A stretch of 64,000 bases of DNA, taken from the NCBI RefSeq assembly GCF_015706575.1, contig NW_024037057.1, forward strand, positions 744,001 through 808,000, read 5' to 3'. The position numbers were made by a program, and so were the translations under genes. This DNA comes from Patiria miniata (taxonomy: Eukaryota; Echinodermata; Asteroidea; Valvatida; Asterinidae). The notes under the pieces were generated by a model that saw nothing but the letters and a program-made list of their open reading frames with translations, was not told where the DNA came from and made no database searches. This document shows positions 1-10,511 of the stretch, one piece after another. The stretch's first letter is position 1; the number at the start of each line of letters is the position of its first letter.

Positions 1-1140
1 CATTCAGAAACAATTATCGCTATGCAACGGTAGAGGCACTCTTATTTTTCCAAGATGGACCGCCGCATACTTTTGGCCCTCGATTAGTCCCGATGGCAAA
101 CACTTCATCAATTCGTTCATGATTGGCGCTTATTGAACATTTGGTTCACCCCACCCACACTGACTCCAAATTCAGTTTTTAATCCCACACCGACATTTTT
201 TTTGGTCATTGGCATTGCAAATTGATCACACTGTACCCCCAGAACGATTTGTTCCTCTAAGCTTGATTACTGTAAAGATTGTGTTTAGCATATATACACA
301 CCAGCCAGTTTGAGGCATAAGATGGGCGCTTTGTCACAAAGATCGGTCATTTGGTACCATCTCATGCAGGCGATTTATCAGCCTAAGAAAACAAGAAAAT
401 GTGCGAGCCAGAAAAAAACCGGACGATTTGCGTGCCTACCACAGACGTAAGACAAAACATTCCGTCACATTTCACTTTCGTTTGCGATTCTCAGTGTCAA
501 GGTTTACCGCACGACCATACCAACTGTTCACCAAAGTAAACATTTGCGTCCTTTGTCCTTTCTTCATTAATTTTATATGTTTTTCACATGAGGTAGAAAT
601 AGAAAAGAAAAGATTTTCTGACGTAAGAATGAAGCCTAGGAAGAAAGAAGGAATTTCTTTGTTGTTTTCGCACGACAGGTGCATGTGTATTGTACGAATT
701 AGTACAAAACACAATAGTTGTGTTACGTAACTATTCCAAAATATAAAAAGCCAAATGCAAATAGCTCACTCTCGGTCAAGCAGTCCTTACACGAGTTTCT
801 CACGCAAACCACAAAACTCATTTTTTTTTTCCCAAAACGATTCGGTCCGGGGAATGCACCCCTGTAGAGCGCCCGGGATGTGCGCACGTTTCCCCAAAAG
901 GTTTTTTTTTTTCGTGGCCAATGTTGGCGTTCGACACTGAATCAGCTCGTTGTTCTTTTTTTTTTTTTTGGTTGCGGAAAGGTTTTTGCCGTAAAATTGT
1001 ATAGAATTATTTCCTATTTTAAGAAGCTTCCATTGTGAAGCTATTTCTCGTGTCGGCAGTTTAGCCAACAAAATTTTAACAAACGACGCGTTCGTGCGTA
1101 TTTTTCGTAAATCGTATACTGTTGGCTATTTTTTTTTGTT
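1..1140. other. No gene recognised
   Basis: No convincing coding region, RNA gene or repeat boundary was found here. The stretch is AT-rich with several T runs (around 822, 900 and 955). Short open frames overlap one another on both strands and show no recognisable motif, so they were not annotated. Confidence 0.6.
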
Positions 1141-1149
1141 TCTCAACAG

Positions 1150-2530
1150 TCTCAACAGAAATTTGGCATAATCTGGCTAACACCCTCCACGACCCAACAT
1201 TGAGTTCACTGGCATCATTCAACCTACCATCCCTACTCATGTCATCAAAAGCCTCGTCTACCACCAAGAAGTATTTGGCCTCATGAAGACGCTGGGAAGA
1301 GTGGGCATCATCTAAATGCAACATGCCTATAATTCCTGTCAGCTCTCTATATTTTTCTAATTACATCGCTCATCTGGCAACAACAGGACTTAAATCCATC
1401 GCTGACTCCACTTCGGCAGCCTTCAAATGGGTCCACTCCTTAGCCAACTTGCCATCTCCTACAGACAGCCCCATGGCGAAGACCGCACTTCAAGGCTTTA
1501 ACCCTAAAGGGGCCGGGTTATTTTGACCATCTCTCAGCCGGGGGGGGGGGGGGCGGATTCCGCACCCCCCCTAAGATCTCGGCCATCGAGTGACGAACAA
1601 TTTTGAAACTCAGCACATGCATAGAGCAACTATTCCTAAACATGCCCAAGAAATTTCATGACTGTAGGTCAAAGGGTTTTGGAATTATGGCTAATTAATT
1701 ATTCATATATATGAGTGGCAATTCTGCTCGGTGTACACGACGTATATGCGAAAATTCAGTTTTTACGGCGCGTAGCGCCGGAACATTTTTTGCTACGTGC
1801 CAACCTGCGGTCCGATTTTTATGTTTTTGGTATCAAAAGATGCGCAAAGCTCGAGGCTAAAAAGGCATAACAGCTCGGGTCGCGAAAATATTTTTTTTAG
1901 AGGATATCACGGAAAATGTTGAGGGGGGGGGCGGATTCCGCCCCCGGCCCCTTTAGGGTTAAATGACGCAACTCCACACATTCAAGTAGGAAGGAGCCCA
2001 TCACACCTGACATCTTAGAGGGCATGCTGGCATCTCACGAACACACGTCGGCCAACCTGGCCGATTTACGTCTTTTGTTCATATGCTTCGTGTCTTACTC
2101 GGGATTTCTTCGTTTTGACATCCTCAGCAAGATAACCCGAAAAAAAGCTGAACAATTACATCAGAAGACTGACAAATCATATGCTTTCATCCAAAGCAGA
2201 CCAGTTTCACCAAGGTGCAGATCTTGTAATAGCAAGAACATTTAAAATCACTTGCCCAGTGTCATTAGCCAAGCGGTACTTTGCTGCTCTCGGGGACCCG
2301 CAAGACCGCCAGTTGCCAGTAGTTCGCAGGCTCGTAAGAAAGCATGCAAGGCTCAATCCCACTACTAACCCATTGAGTAATACTCGCACTCGCGAAATTG
2401 TGTTGAACGCCCTCAAACCTCTCGTTCCGAACATATCAAGTTACGGGCTTCATAGCTTAAGGTCAGGAGGCGCATCGGCGGCTTTTAACGCTCAAGTTCC
2501 ACCTATACACAAATCAAAGCAAGACTGATG
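1150..2530 (+). pseudogene. Fossil tyrosine recombinase (Crypton or DIRS/Ngaro type)
   Basis: Translated pieces in order resemble a phage-integrase-type tyrosine recombinase. An N-terminal SAM-like region (about 1230-1497) reads like the core-binding domain, with a helix ending in LPSPTDSP. The catalytic domain follows from about 1990, with the helix ADLRLLFICFVSYSGFLRFD and, near 2440-2500, the hallmark box HSLRSGGASAAF containing the H-x-x-R pair. The family catalyses site-specific DNA recombination; in animals such genes come mainly from Crypton DNA transposons or from DIRS/Ngaro retroelements, and this fragment cannot decide between them. The copy is broken at several points and is an old fossil. 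A 457-bp inverted-repeat element (1502-1958) sits inside it. Confidence 0.7.
1502..1958. mobile_element. piggyBac-like MITE with TTAA target duplication
   Basis: The insert begins CCCTAAAGGGGCCGGG and ends with the exact reverse complement, a perfect 16-bp terminal inverted repeat. It is flanked on both sides by TTAA (1498-1501 and 1959-1962), the target duplication of the piggyBac superfamily, whose ends also start CCC. Subterminal G-rich blocks containing GCGGATTCCG occur at both ends (about 1540-1567 and 1921-1946) and form a second inverted repeat. There is no coding capacity, so it is a non-autonomous element. It interrupts the recombinase fossil, and the recombinase similarity resumes directly after it. 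Confidence 0.75.
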
Positions 2531-3430
2531 GAAAACAGAGAGTGTGTGTAATGTTTACCTAAAGGCATATACCGCCGCTTCCTTACTTCCTTCCAAGTCC
2601 GTTGGAATTAAGAAACTGAAGCATTTTAAAAGGCTTAACAAACGAAAACATATATATGAAATCAATTTTGATGTCAACTAGTTATGAATTGATCGAAGAC
2701 GATCTCGATAAATTATCAAAGAGATCGGAATTGAAATACGTGATTATCTAACAATAGGCTAACAACATAACAAAGGCAACTCTGCATTTAGCAATACAAA
2801 ATGAATCGGGCAATAAAACGCTCTGTGAAGTACCCGGATGCAACACGCTGCCGCCGATGAAGAGCACACACAAGAGGGCGCGCTTCACTGCAGAGGGCTT
2901 CAAAGATTTTGGAATGACAGGTAACAGCCGCGGTGCGCTTCCGTACTTTGCCAAAGTTGACGCACGCTCAGTAGATGACTAAAGCTCTTGTCTGGTTCCC
3001 TGACCCCATTGGCCTTTTAGATACAATTAGGGTGGCCGAGAAACAGTCAGGTAAATATCAGAGACGCCATTATTTTTCATAACTGTCTGCATTCTTTGAC
3101 GAACTACCATGATTTTTGGATAACTAGACTTCTAAGGTACCGAATTTAACGATTTGGTGCCATTTAGCATAGCTGGGTTGATTTTCTGGTGACAAAATAA
3201 TTTCGATCTTTAATTAATTTTCGGCTCCCCCAGCAACGGGACCCTCCGTGCTTATACCACATGTGGGATGTGTGACGTCAAATGCGGAGGTAATCCAGTA
3301 TTTCCGTTACATTTATGGGATACAATTGTAGCCTTTTGCTCTTGAACAAAAAAACAACACACAGTTAATGCTGACGAAGGCAGATGTTAAAATAGGGGTG
3401 ACAAAGCAACTTGAATGTGCAATAACTAAC
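2531..3430. other. No gene recognised
   Basis: Nothing coding or structured was identified apart from short uninformative open frames. The sequence is of average composition. Confidence 0.5.
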
Positions 3431-3600
3431 TGAATAATAACTCCGCCGTCCGCTCTATGCGCCTGAACTTACCCGCTTTGAGTAAAAACAATTTGTTTTT
3501 CCCGGATATGTTAGCCTTGACTGCAAGGCTGTGTGTGTCAGTGGATGCGCATCACTTACTAACCCCCCACACGCGCACCCACGCTTACATAGACATAGAA
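3431..3600 (+). repeat. Short relic of the block A/B repeat family
   Basis: Two stretches match the long repeat at 21290-23780. One contains GCGCCTGAACTTACCCGCTT, as near 21690; the other contains GATATGTTAGCCTTGACTGC followed by a similar tract, as near 22970. The intervening part of the longer copies is missing, so this is a deleted relic in the same orientation. Confidence 0.6.
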
Positions 3601-3971
3601 GTGGGGTACTAGCGAGGGCGCCCTTCACGGGGATTGGACGGCTTTTTTTACGTTTTTGACCAATCTTTATCCTGAAAAATCATCTTTTGTACGTACTCGC
3701 ACATCGTAGTCAATTTTTTATATATCTGAATGTTTTACTGGAATCGCGGGTTTGGACTATACACTAGTCACTACACACTACACTACACAGCAATAGTGCA
3801 ATGGCCGCCATCATGACCAAGGATCGACGACGACAAAGGCTTGTTTTATATCATCAACCTTCTTCCTATTTATGCTGCTCGAGAGCTTCAAACTACTCAT
3901 CTGCAAAGTACGGGAAGAGTCAGGATATTGATAGGCAACAGTCTTAGGGTAGGAAAATTCCATTCTTCGAC

Positions 3972-4298
3972 ATGTTTTCAAGTACCATGATAGTGCAATA
4001 TACTGAACCCCAACACTGCGTCAGTGATAGCTCGGCGTACATCGTTTCATACTATTGTGCCAAGAGACCTCATTTTGGGAGAGGACTTGTTCGCAAAATG
4101 ACTTTGGGAACCACTTTCAGTAGAGAACTTTCCTTGGTGTCTCTTGTGTTTCTTGCAGGGGACGTAGAAATAAATCCAGGCCCTTCCAAAGCTGGTAGGA
4201 AACCAAAATGGACGTGCGGGTTATGCAGTTATGCTGTAAAGAATAATGACTTATGGTTTTACAACAAGTGTTCTGGTGTCTCAGAAGCATCGTATTAG
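3972..4298 (+). pseudogene. LINE ORF N-terminus with 2A-like motif and PHD-like region
   Basis: A 109-codon open frame at the 5' end of the LINE. Residues 63-71 read GDVEINPGP (nucleotides 4158-4184), matching the D-x-E-x-N-P-G-P consensus of 2A/StopGo peptides, at which the ribosome skips a peptide bond between the final G and P. It is preceded by a leucine-rich hydrophobic stretch, as in known 2As. Immediately after comes a cysteine pattern beginning WTCGLC with a later NKCSG, resembling the PHD finger found in ORF1 regions of CR1-type elements. The frame ends early, and the second half of the zinc finger continues in decayed sequence. Calling this the element's first protein is inference from position. 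Confidence 0.65.
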
Positions 4299-4766
4299 TA
4301 CTACCAAAACCGTCCGCAGTTTTCTTGGATTTGTCCAGAGTGTGAGGTTATACATTTTGAGGATTCATTTTATCATCTGATGGGCTTGACCTCGACAACC
4401 CCTTTGAAATTCTGTCGGATAGTTCGAGTGTTGACGAAAATGATGAACCAAACTTGGCAAGTAGGCGGGTCAGAACATCTGGTGCTAAAAATGAACAGAC
4501 TAGAAAACCTCGTTTTATTGCTCAAAAGAACTGCAAAAATACTGGCCTCCGAGTCCCACCTGCATCTGTAAATTCGGGAAACAAGACTAAAAATCTGAAC
4601 AGCACAATGAAGGTGGCCGTTGTAAACTGAAGAAGTATCAGAGGGAAAATCCCTTTGCTTTATACTTTTATCGACGTTGAGAACCCAGATGTGCTAATTG
4701 GTACTGAAATCTGGCTAGACGAGTCAATCCAATGCTCTAAATCCAATTTTTCCTTCAAATTGTAGT

Positions 4767-5396
4767 GTGCTTCGTAGAGATAGACCCGATAGAAAGGGTG
4801 GTGGTGTTTTCATTGCCGTGAGAGATTCTCTACCAGTAACTAAAAGGGCTGATTTCAGTGTTGACATGGTTGAAGACGGCGAGATCTTATGGTGTCAGCT
4901 TACCCTTAGACCAACTGGTGACGATGTGTTTATCGGTGCCTTTTATCGTAGACCTGATTCATCCAATAAAGACTCACTAAATGGGCTAAACGACAGTCTC
5001 ACCAGGATGTTCTCCAATCTGAACTCCCCCTTTGTAATCCTGGGAGGTGATTTTAACATTCCTGGTATGTTGTGGAGCCCAGACGAAACAACCTACCCCC
5101 ATGGCAGTCTACAGTCTAGAATCATGGAGATAGCTGATGACTACCACTTAGAACAGAAGGTTGGCTTTACCACTCATAAGGACCCAGTCTCTGGTGTTGA
5201 GAATATCCTGGATCTGCTTTTTACAACTAGACCACTGGCAGTAAAAAATGTCCACGCAGTTTCTGGAATAAGTGACCATGAAATCGTCCTGGCTGATATC
5301 TCCATCAAAACTGTTCCTGTTTCAAAACCACCAAGGAGAATCTTGAAGTGGAAAAGTGTGGAGGAAGTGGATTTTAAAGTGGCTGCAGCAGAATGA
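4767..5396 (+). pseudogene. LINE APE-type endonuclease fragment
   Basis: About 209 codons of the exonuclease-endonuclease-phosphatase fold that nicks target DNA for target-primed reverse transcription. Visible motifs are RKGGGVFIAVR early on, FYRRP near residue 62, the catalytic GGDFN box near residue 92 and the SDHE box near residue 170. The N-terminal motif region lies upstream in decayed sequence (about 4630-4760, where TEIWLDES-like residues can be read). The frame ends at 5396 and coding similarity continues in another frame, so this is a broken copy. Confidence 0.8.
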
Positions 5397-5399
5397 GGG

Positions 5400-7213
5400 A
5401 AGATTTCTTTCAAGCAAACCCAGATAAAAATACAACTTAATCAAATTGGACCTTCTTCAGGGATGGGCTCAACAACATTGTTAAAAAGTTAGTCCTACAG
5501 AAGTTTGTGAAGGGGAAAACTAGGCCACGATGGTTGTCAACTCATCTTTTGCGTCTCACTAGGAAAAAAAGAGAGATTTTATGTCCGTGCAAAGAAATCT
5601 GGCAAACAGTCCGATTGGGAAAAGTTCAAATCCATCCGCAGATATGTGGACCGTGAACTCCGTAAAGCTCATCGTGCCCATGTAGAAGCTATGACGTCTA
5701 CTGATGACCCCAAGCAATGTTGGCAATATATCAAATCACAGCGTAGAAATAAGTCTGGTGTTCAGGTCCTCAAGGTTAAAGACGTTGACATAACTGGGAC
5801 AAGGAGAAAGCCGAGGCTCTAGCTAATCAATTCAGTAGCATCTTTACTAGAGAGGAAGCGTCGCAGTTACCATGCTTGACTGACTGTAGTTACCCTGACA
5901 TGCCTGACATACAAGTGACTGTGGGAGATGTTCTGAAACTGATTAAATCAATGGACGTTTCCAACGCAGCTGGGCCAGACCAAATATAAAATAGAGCCCT
6001 CAAACTGGCTGCGGATGAAATCGCCCCCATCCTTGCGCACATCTTCCAACAATCTTTAGACACAGGTGAGCTGCCGGCAGATAGGAAAAAGGCCAACATA
6101 ACCCCTTTGTTCAAGAAGGGTGCTACATCTAATCCAGCTAATTATAGACCAGTGACCCTAACTTCAGTGTGTTGCAAATTTCTGGAGAATATTGTTGACA
6201 GTCAGTTGATGAAGCACCTCGACCAGCATCAAATTATATCTGAAAATCAGCATGCCTTCCGTAGAGGACGTCCATGTGAGAGTCAACTCATTGTGACTTT
6301 CAATGACCTTGCCCGTAATCACAACAATGGTATCACGACTGATATATCAGTGTCGGACTTTTCAAAGGCGTCGACACAGTACCACACCAGAAACTCCTTC
6401 AGAAGATTGATCATTACGGCATCGAGGGAAAGATTAAAAACTGGATCTCTGCATTCCTAAACAACCGGCTACAGAGGGTTGTTGTTAACGGTGAATTGTC
6501 CAGCTGGCATAAAGTTCTCAGCGAGCAAATGTTAATCGATGCGAGTCTCTAGAAAACGCAACCCTGGTGAACCTGCCTATGAGATGGATGGAGTGGGTCT
6601 TGAAGCAACCAAGGAATTCACGTACCTGGGCATAAAAATCCAACATGATCTGGGATGGGAAAATCAGACGCAGCATGCTATTACCAAGGCAACGAGAGTC
6701 CTCAACTTCATCAAACGAAATTTCTACATGAAAATTTTAAGGAAAGGTTATGTTTTACACTTGTCCGGCCACTCTTAGAATATGGTGTAGCAACATGGAA
6801 CCCTTATAAAATCAGTCATCAGTCTGCGATAGAGAAAATTAAGCGCAGAGCTGCACGCTTCGTTCATGGAGATTACACCAGACAGAGTAGTGTCTCCTAC
6901 ATGTTATCATCTCTTGGATGGGAGAAGTTAACTGATAGAAGGGAAACCCACCAGATGACTCAACTCTACAAGATCATCACTCACACCATTGACATTGATG
7001 CTTCAGACTATCTTCAACCAAAAACACAGAGATCCAGGAGGGGGAACAACAACCAATTTAACATACTACAAACATCCTCAACTTTATTCAAGAACTCATT
7101 TTTTTCCAAGGACAATTAAATTATGGAATGACCTGCCCCAACACATCACTGACTCTTTGACGCACAAGACCTTTAGGGACAACTACTGCAATCACATCAT
7201 GACCGAGACCTAG
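5400..7213 (+). pseudogene. LINE reverse transcriptase remnant
   Basis: Pieces in several frames give the region between endonuclease and RT (about 5640-5900), then the RT fingers with NYRPVTLTSVCCKFLE near 6140 and a palm start DFSKA near 6358. The following segment, expected to contain the PQG and YADD boxes, is largely absent: coding similarity jumps at about 6530 from the palm region to the thumb (EFTYLGIKI near 6616). The C-terminal domain continues to a stop at 7213. With an internal deletion and several frame breaks the copy is inactive. Its 3' part donated, or shares, the 70-bp patch found at 21610. Confidence 0.8.
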
Positions 7214-7329
7214 GTGCCGACACCTCCCCGTGACCTCCTAGTCAAGATCCCTAGTGGATGTTTCAGGAGGAAACCAACCAAGTACCAAGTACTTCCTTTG
7301 TTCTCGTGTACTAAAATTTTGCAACGTCG

Positions 7330-7770
7330 CACACTTATGTCAAAATGCTCTTATTTTAACCATAGTTAATTTCCTGGGCACAAATTCGGACTTAATAACC
7401 CTTTTCTAAAACTCTTCCATTTGCGACACATCAACCCACCTTGGAAATTCCTAGTTTTTGAGTAAAATCCATATATCTATTTCGTGAACAACTTGTGCGG
7501 TACCAAAACGGTACCTCGCATGTCGGTGGGCATTCCTTGTGGGGTACCTCCCATTGTTCCGCTACCCCACAAGGCAGTGTTTGTACACGCACAAACAACG
7601 CTAAGTAAGCACTAACTGAGGGAGCTGGATCCAGTGATGCGCATCCGGCTGACAACTTACACAAGGTTTTATTGTCTGCGTGTTTATGGTGTAAATCGAG
7701 GACACACATGTGCAACATCATCGATTAATTGAGGAGAGGAACCAAATCGAGGACGACTTCTAGAATTTCA
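7330..7770. repeat. Mosaic relic of the block A/B repeat family
   Basis: The left part (7330-7500) matches 20758-20920 directly, and matches the reverse complement of 23212-23345, sharing GAAATTCCTAGTTTTTGAG and AATTTCCTGGGC. The right part (7610-7770) matches 23050-23450 in direct orientation, sharing TCCAGTGATGCGCATCCG-like and AAATCGAGGACGAC sequences. The unit is therefore a rearranged mosaic with one half inverted. Two GGTACC-containing words lie in the middle (7500-7545). Confidence 0.55.
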
Positions 7771-8104
7771 TGGCACCTCACATGGGGATTATAGCAAAGA
7801 TACTACAGAGGGGACAATAGGACAGTCCGCTTAAACAGTGAAACAGGAAGTACTTTAGCAAAGGTCACGTGGGGAAGGGCGCCTCGCACGGCAGGTAGGT
7901 ACAAACAAGATTTGCCCAATGCACTCAACGTGAAGACTTAGTTATGCAAAGCCACTTAACTAATTATTTTGGGGTAAAATCATGCAGATACGTACAATTT
8001 TAAAGCATATTATTCTCTGTTTCATAGCACAACTCCTGTGCTTCGTGAAAAATCCTAAAATTACCTTTTTAATTGTTTAAACAGTATTAGCCTAAACAAT
8101 AGCC
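7771..8104. other. No gene recognised
   Basis: AT-rich sequence without recognisable coding, repeat or RNA features. Confidence 0.45.
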
Positions 8105-8490
8105 ACCTATCATTGATAAACTCAAGCCAATGTCAATTACTTCAGTTGTCGCTAAAATAACGGAGGATTTCGTCACCCGTTGGATCAAATCGGATATCAT
8201 GTCCATTATCTTTTCCAGGGTGCCAAAAATAGTCTCAATGTGGAAACAGTGGTCCTGGCAGATTCTCTTAAAGGCTTTTGACCATGTGGATCACACCTGC
8301 CTTATCAAAAAGATCGTTGAAATAGGAGTCTGCGCATTGTTCCCTGGATTTGCGACTTTCTACACAATAGGCCACAATGTGTTAGATTTAATAATGCGCT
8401 GTCTGATTATGTCTGTATGAAAATGAAGGGAGGATTCTCACAAGGAACTAAACTTGGTCCTTTGAGCTTTCAGATTCTTGTCCTTTCAGC
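8105..8490 (+). pseudogene. LINE reverse transcriptase fragment
   Basis: The frame from 8130 reads MSITSVVAKITEDFVTRWI, the conserved region after the RT fingers, then after a decayed stretch LKAFDHVDHTCLIKKI, the first palm motif with its aspartate. Another frame near 8430 reads GGFSQGTKLGPLSF, the PQG box with proline replaced by serine. A short segment between the fingers and palm is missing and there are frame changes, so this is an old fragment of about 130 codons. The wording differs from the other LINEs in the window, so it comes from a different family that could not be named. Confidence 0.65.
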
Positions 8491-8512
8491 TGCACATGAC
8501 GTGCATACTCAA

Positions 8513-9610
8513 TGTTAGAAATATGTGCATATGACCTGACATTTGCAGAGAATTTGGCCGAATAAAGAAAAAAACCAAAACCCAAAAAAAAAACATGCTT
8601 CTCGTCTGGGTTTAAAAAAACAGGGAAAAGGCCAAAAAAAAATAAGTCTCCGGTTTCTGGTATGGAGCTTGCCCTAAAATTGGTGCGGCGACGCGGCTAT
8701 TTTTTGTTTGTTTACCTGTTTTTTGCTTCAAATGTTGGCTTATGACTGCAAATGGTGCCCGACTAAACTGCGTGCAAATATATGGGAGTCCAGAGAGGCC
8801 ACATAAAGCTTATTGTCGATCATAACCCCATCTAAAAACACGTTAAAATTGTGCAGCAGCAGGATTCCAGTCAAACCAGTGAGTTTGGCGGTTGAAGCAT
8901 CATCTTTCATTGGAAAAAACCTTTTTCATTTTGCCGACGCGCATGGCTACGGCGATGCACGCGCATACCAGAAACTGGAGACTTTCTTTGTTGGCCAATT
9001 AAAGGGGCTTTTTTATTTTTTTATTTTTTTATTTTGTTTAAGATGGCCGCCATTTACAAATTTCCTGCAACTGTTGGTGTTTCCACTGTTCAATGACACT
9101 TTTAAAATGAAAGACTACTTGGACAAGAAAACTGAACATATTTACATTGTCATTTGGAGTTGTATTGGTCAACAATGAACAGTTGTAGAGTGCATTTGAC
9201 TTTTTCGGTATGTTTTACTGCATTTTTCAAAAATATAAAATAATATTTAAAAAAATCCAGACGGCCTCCAAAAAGGAAGCAGGCGGGGACAAGAAACTTT
9301 TTTTCTTTTTTGTTCTTTTCTTTTTTAACTTTGCCTTCTTTGGACAAACTTCTGCAGTGGTCTGAATCATTTCAATTTCATGCTACATTAGTTCGCACGT
9401 ACGCATGAAAAGCAGTTTTACTGTGTGAGTAACCCAACCTCGTCCCCAGTGCTCTCTTTATTTCCAACCTCGTTTCAAAAAGTAAGATTGATATCGTGTA
9501 GTTTGAGTTGTCATTTCCAATGTGCATTACGTGTTTTCACGATCATTGTAATAATAGCGTCCACGCCTTCTCAAAAATACCTTTTTTCTTTGCAATTTGC
9601 TCATTTTAAT
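8513..9610. repeat. Interrupted copy of the repeat at 29540-29945
   Basis: Positions 8513-8558 contain ATGACCTGACATTTGCAGAG and match 29545-29583. The match resumes at 9356-9610, with GTGGTCTGAATCATTT through CCAATTTGCTCA-like sequence, corresponding to 29628-29935. The middle is replaced by about 800 bp of unrelated sequence. The right part is also an inverted relative of 22680-22760 (CCAACCTCGTCCC against GGGACGAGGTTGG). Confidence 0.6.
8560..9355. mobile_element. Insertion with internal inverted repeat
   Basis: This stretch lies inside the repeat above and is absent from the copy at 29540. It contains the 18-bp inverted pair GTCTCCGGTTTCTGGTAT (8646) and ATACCAGAAACTGGAGAC with one mismatch (about 8967), so it can fold back. 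A-rich and T-rich runs border each side. No clear target duplication and no coding sequence were seen. It is probably a foldback element or two adjacent insertions. Confidence 0.4.
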
Positions 9611-9710
9611 GTAAGGGCGCGCCTAGTGGTGCGCTCCCTGGGGTAGTTTGAGCGTGTGCTAACAAACTGGGGTAGGGTGTGTACCCTGGTGAAGTATTGG
9701 CAGTCAGTTC

Positions 9711-10071
9711 TGTGGGGAAATGATTATTTAGGGTGCTTGTTGCGTTAAACTTTTGTAAATTCCCATGCGCTAATAATAGGCCGTGCACCTGGGGCCCACT
9801 GGTAGGGGTCATGGGTCAAAGAGCGAGACGCGCGGACAAGTTGTTACAAATGTATACATTGGTGCGGGGTACGGGTATGGAAAATGCAGGGCAGAGGATT
9901 TGTGTGTGTGAGTTGTGTTGTTGTCGGTGGTCGATGGAATAAAATGAGGAGCAGTTCCTTCCAAGTTAAGAAAGATTTGAGCTGACTGGAGAACCCCTTG
10001 CCTAGTTTCTTCCTTTACCGGAGACTATATGCTTTTGGGCAGGGCGAAATATCAATCAAAATACCGCTACA
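9711..10071 (+). repeat. 5' LTR of the gypsy element
   Basis: 361 bp beginning TGTGGGGAAATG and ending AATACCGCTACA, with the canonical TG...CA termini. It matches the right LTR at all but one position. An AATAAAATGAGG word near 9938 could serve in RNA 3' end formation. Confidence 0.95.
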
Positions 10072-10073
10072 AA

Positions 10074-10090
10074 TGGTAACACGGATGGGG
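10074..10090 (+). other. Candidate primer-binding site
   Basis: TGGTAACACGGATGGGG starts two bases after the 5' LTR. A TGG start just inside the LTR is what a primer-binding site complementary to a tRNA CCA end should show. The matching tRNA was not identified. Confidence 0.55.
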
Positions 10091-10511
10091 TGTACATGAA
10101 GTCAGACACTCGGATGGTTTCAAGCGCAGCAAGGGCCTTGACTCGACCACCACGACCAGTGCAGTGCAGGCGGGACTAGCTTGACGTGGACCTGAAGCCG
10201 GGGGATACAGCCAAGTTAACGGACGGACGGTTTGGGAGCAAGCAGAGGACTCCGTGGAGGAACAACGGCCTTGAACTGTGCAAGGACAGTGACGTTCGCC
10301 AACTTTCAGTTCTGAACTTACAAGTGTACGATTGACACAGGTAGCCTTGTCTGGTGTGTTTACTCAAGCAATCGATTTCTTGGATAAATTTTGATACTTT
10401 ATTGATTTATAATATAGTGCAGGCCTAGGACGGTTAATATACTAGTGAAAGGAAAGGGGTTGTTAAGTTATATAGTGCCCTTGGTGTTCTGCTAGGAATA
10501 ACAAAATTAAC

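Larger units (their letters stand above)
3770..7310 (+). mobile_element. Decayed CR1-like (Jockey group) LINE
   Basis: A non-LTR retrotransposon remnant reading left to right: an N-terminal ORF with a 2A-like motif and a PHD-like cysteine stretch, an APE-type endonuclease, then reverse transcriptase and a C-terminal domain ending with a stop at 7213. The domain order and the C-terminal FFPRTIKLWNDLP-type box are typical of the CR1/L2/Rex group. The copy has many frameshifts and stops, and the part of the reverse transcriptase that would hold the YADD box is deleted near 6530. The exact 5' and 3' limits were not seen; no clear target duplication was found. A 70-bp stretch (7082-7151) recurs exactly at 21610-21679. 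Confidence 0.8.

Noticed and set aside
401-730. 109-codon frame near the window start
   Set aside because: Overlaps an equally long frame on the other strand and contains no recognisable motif.
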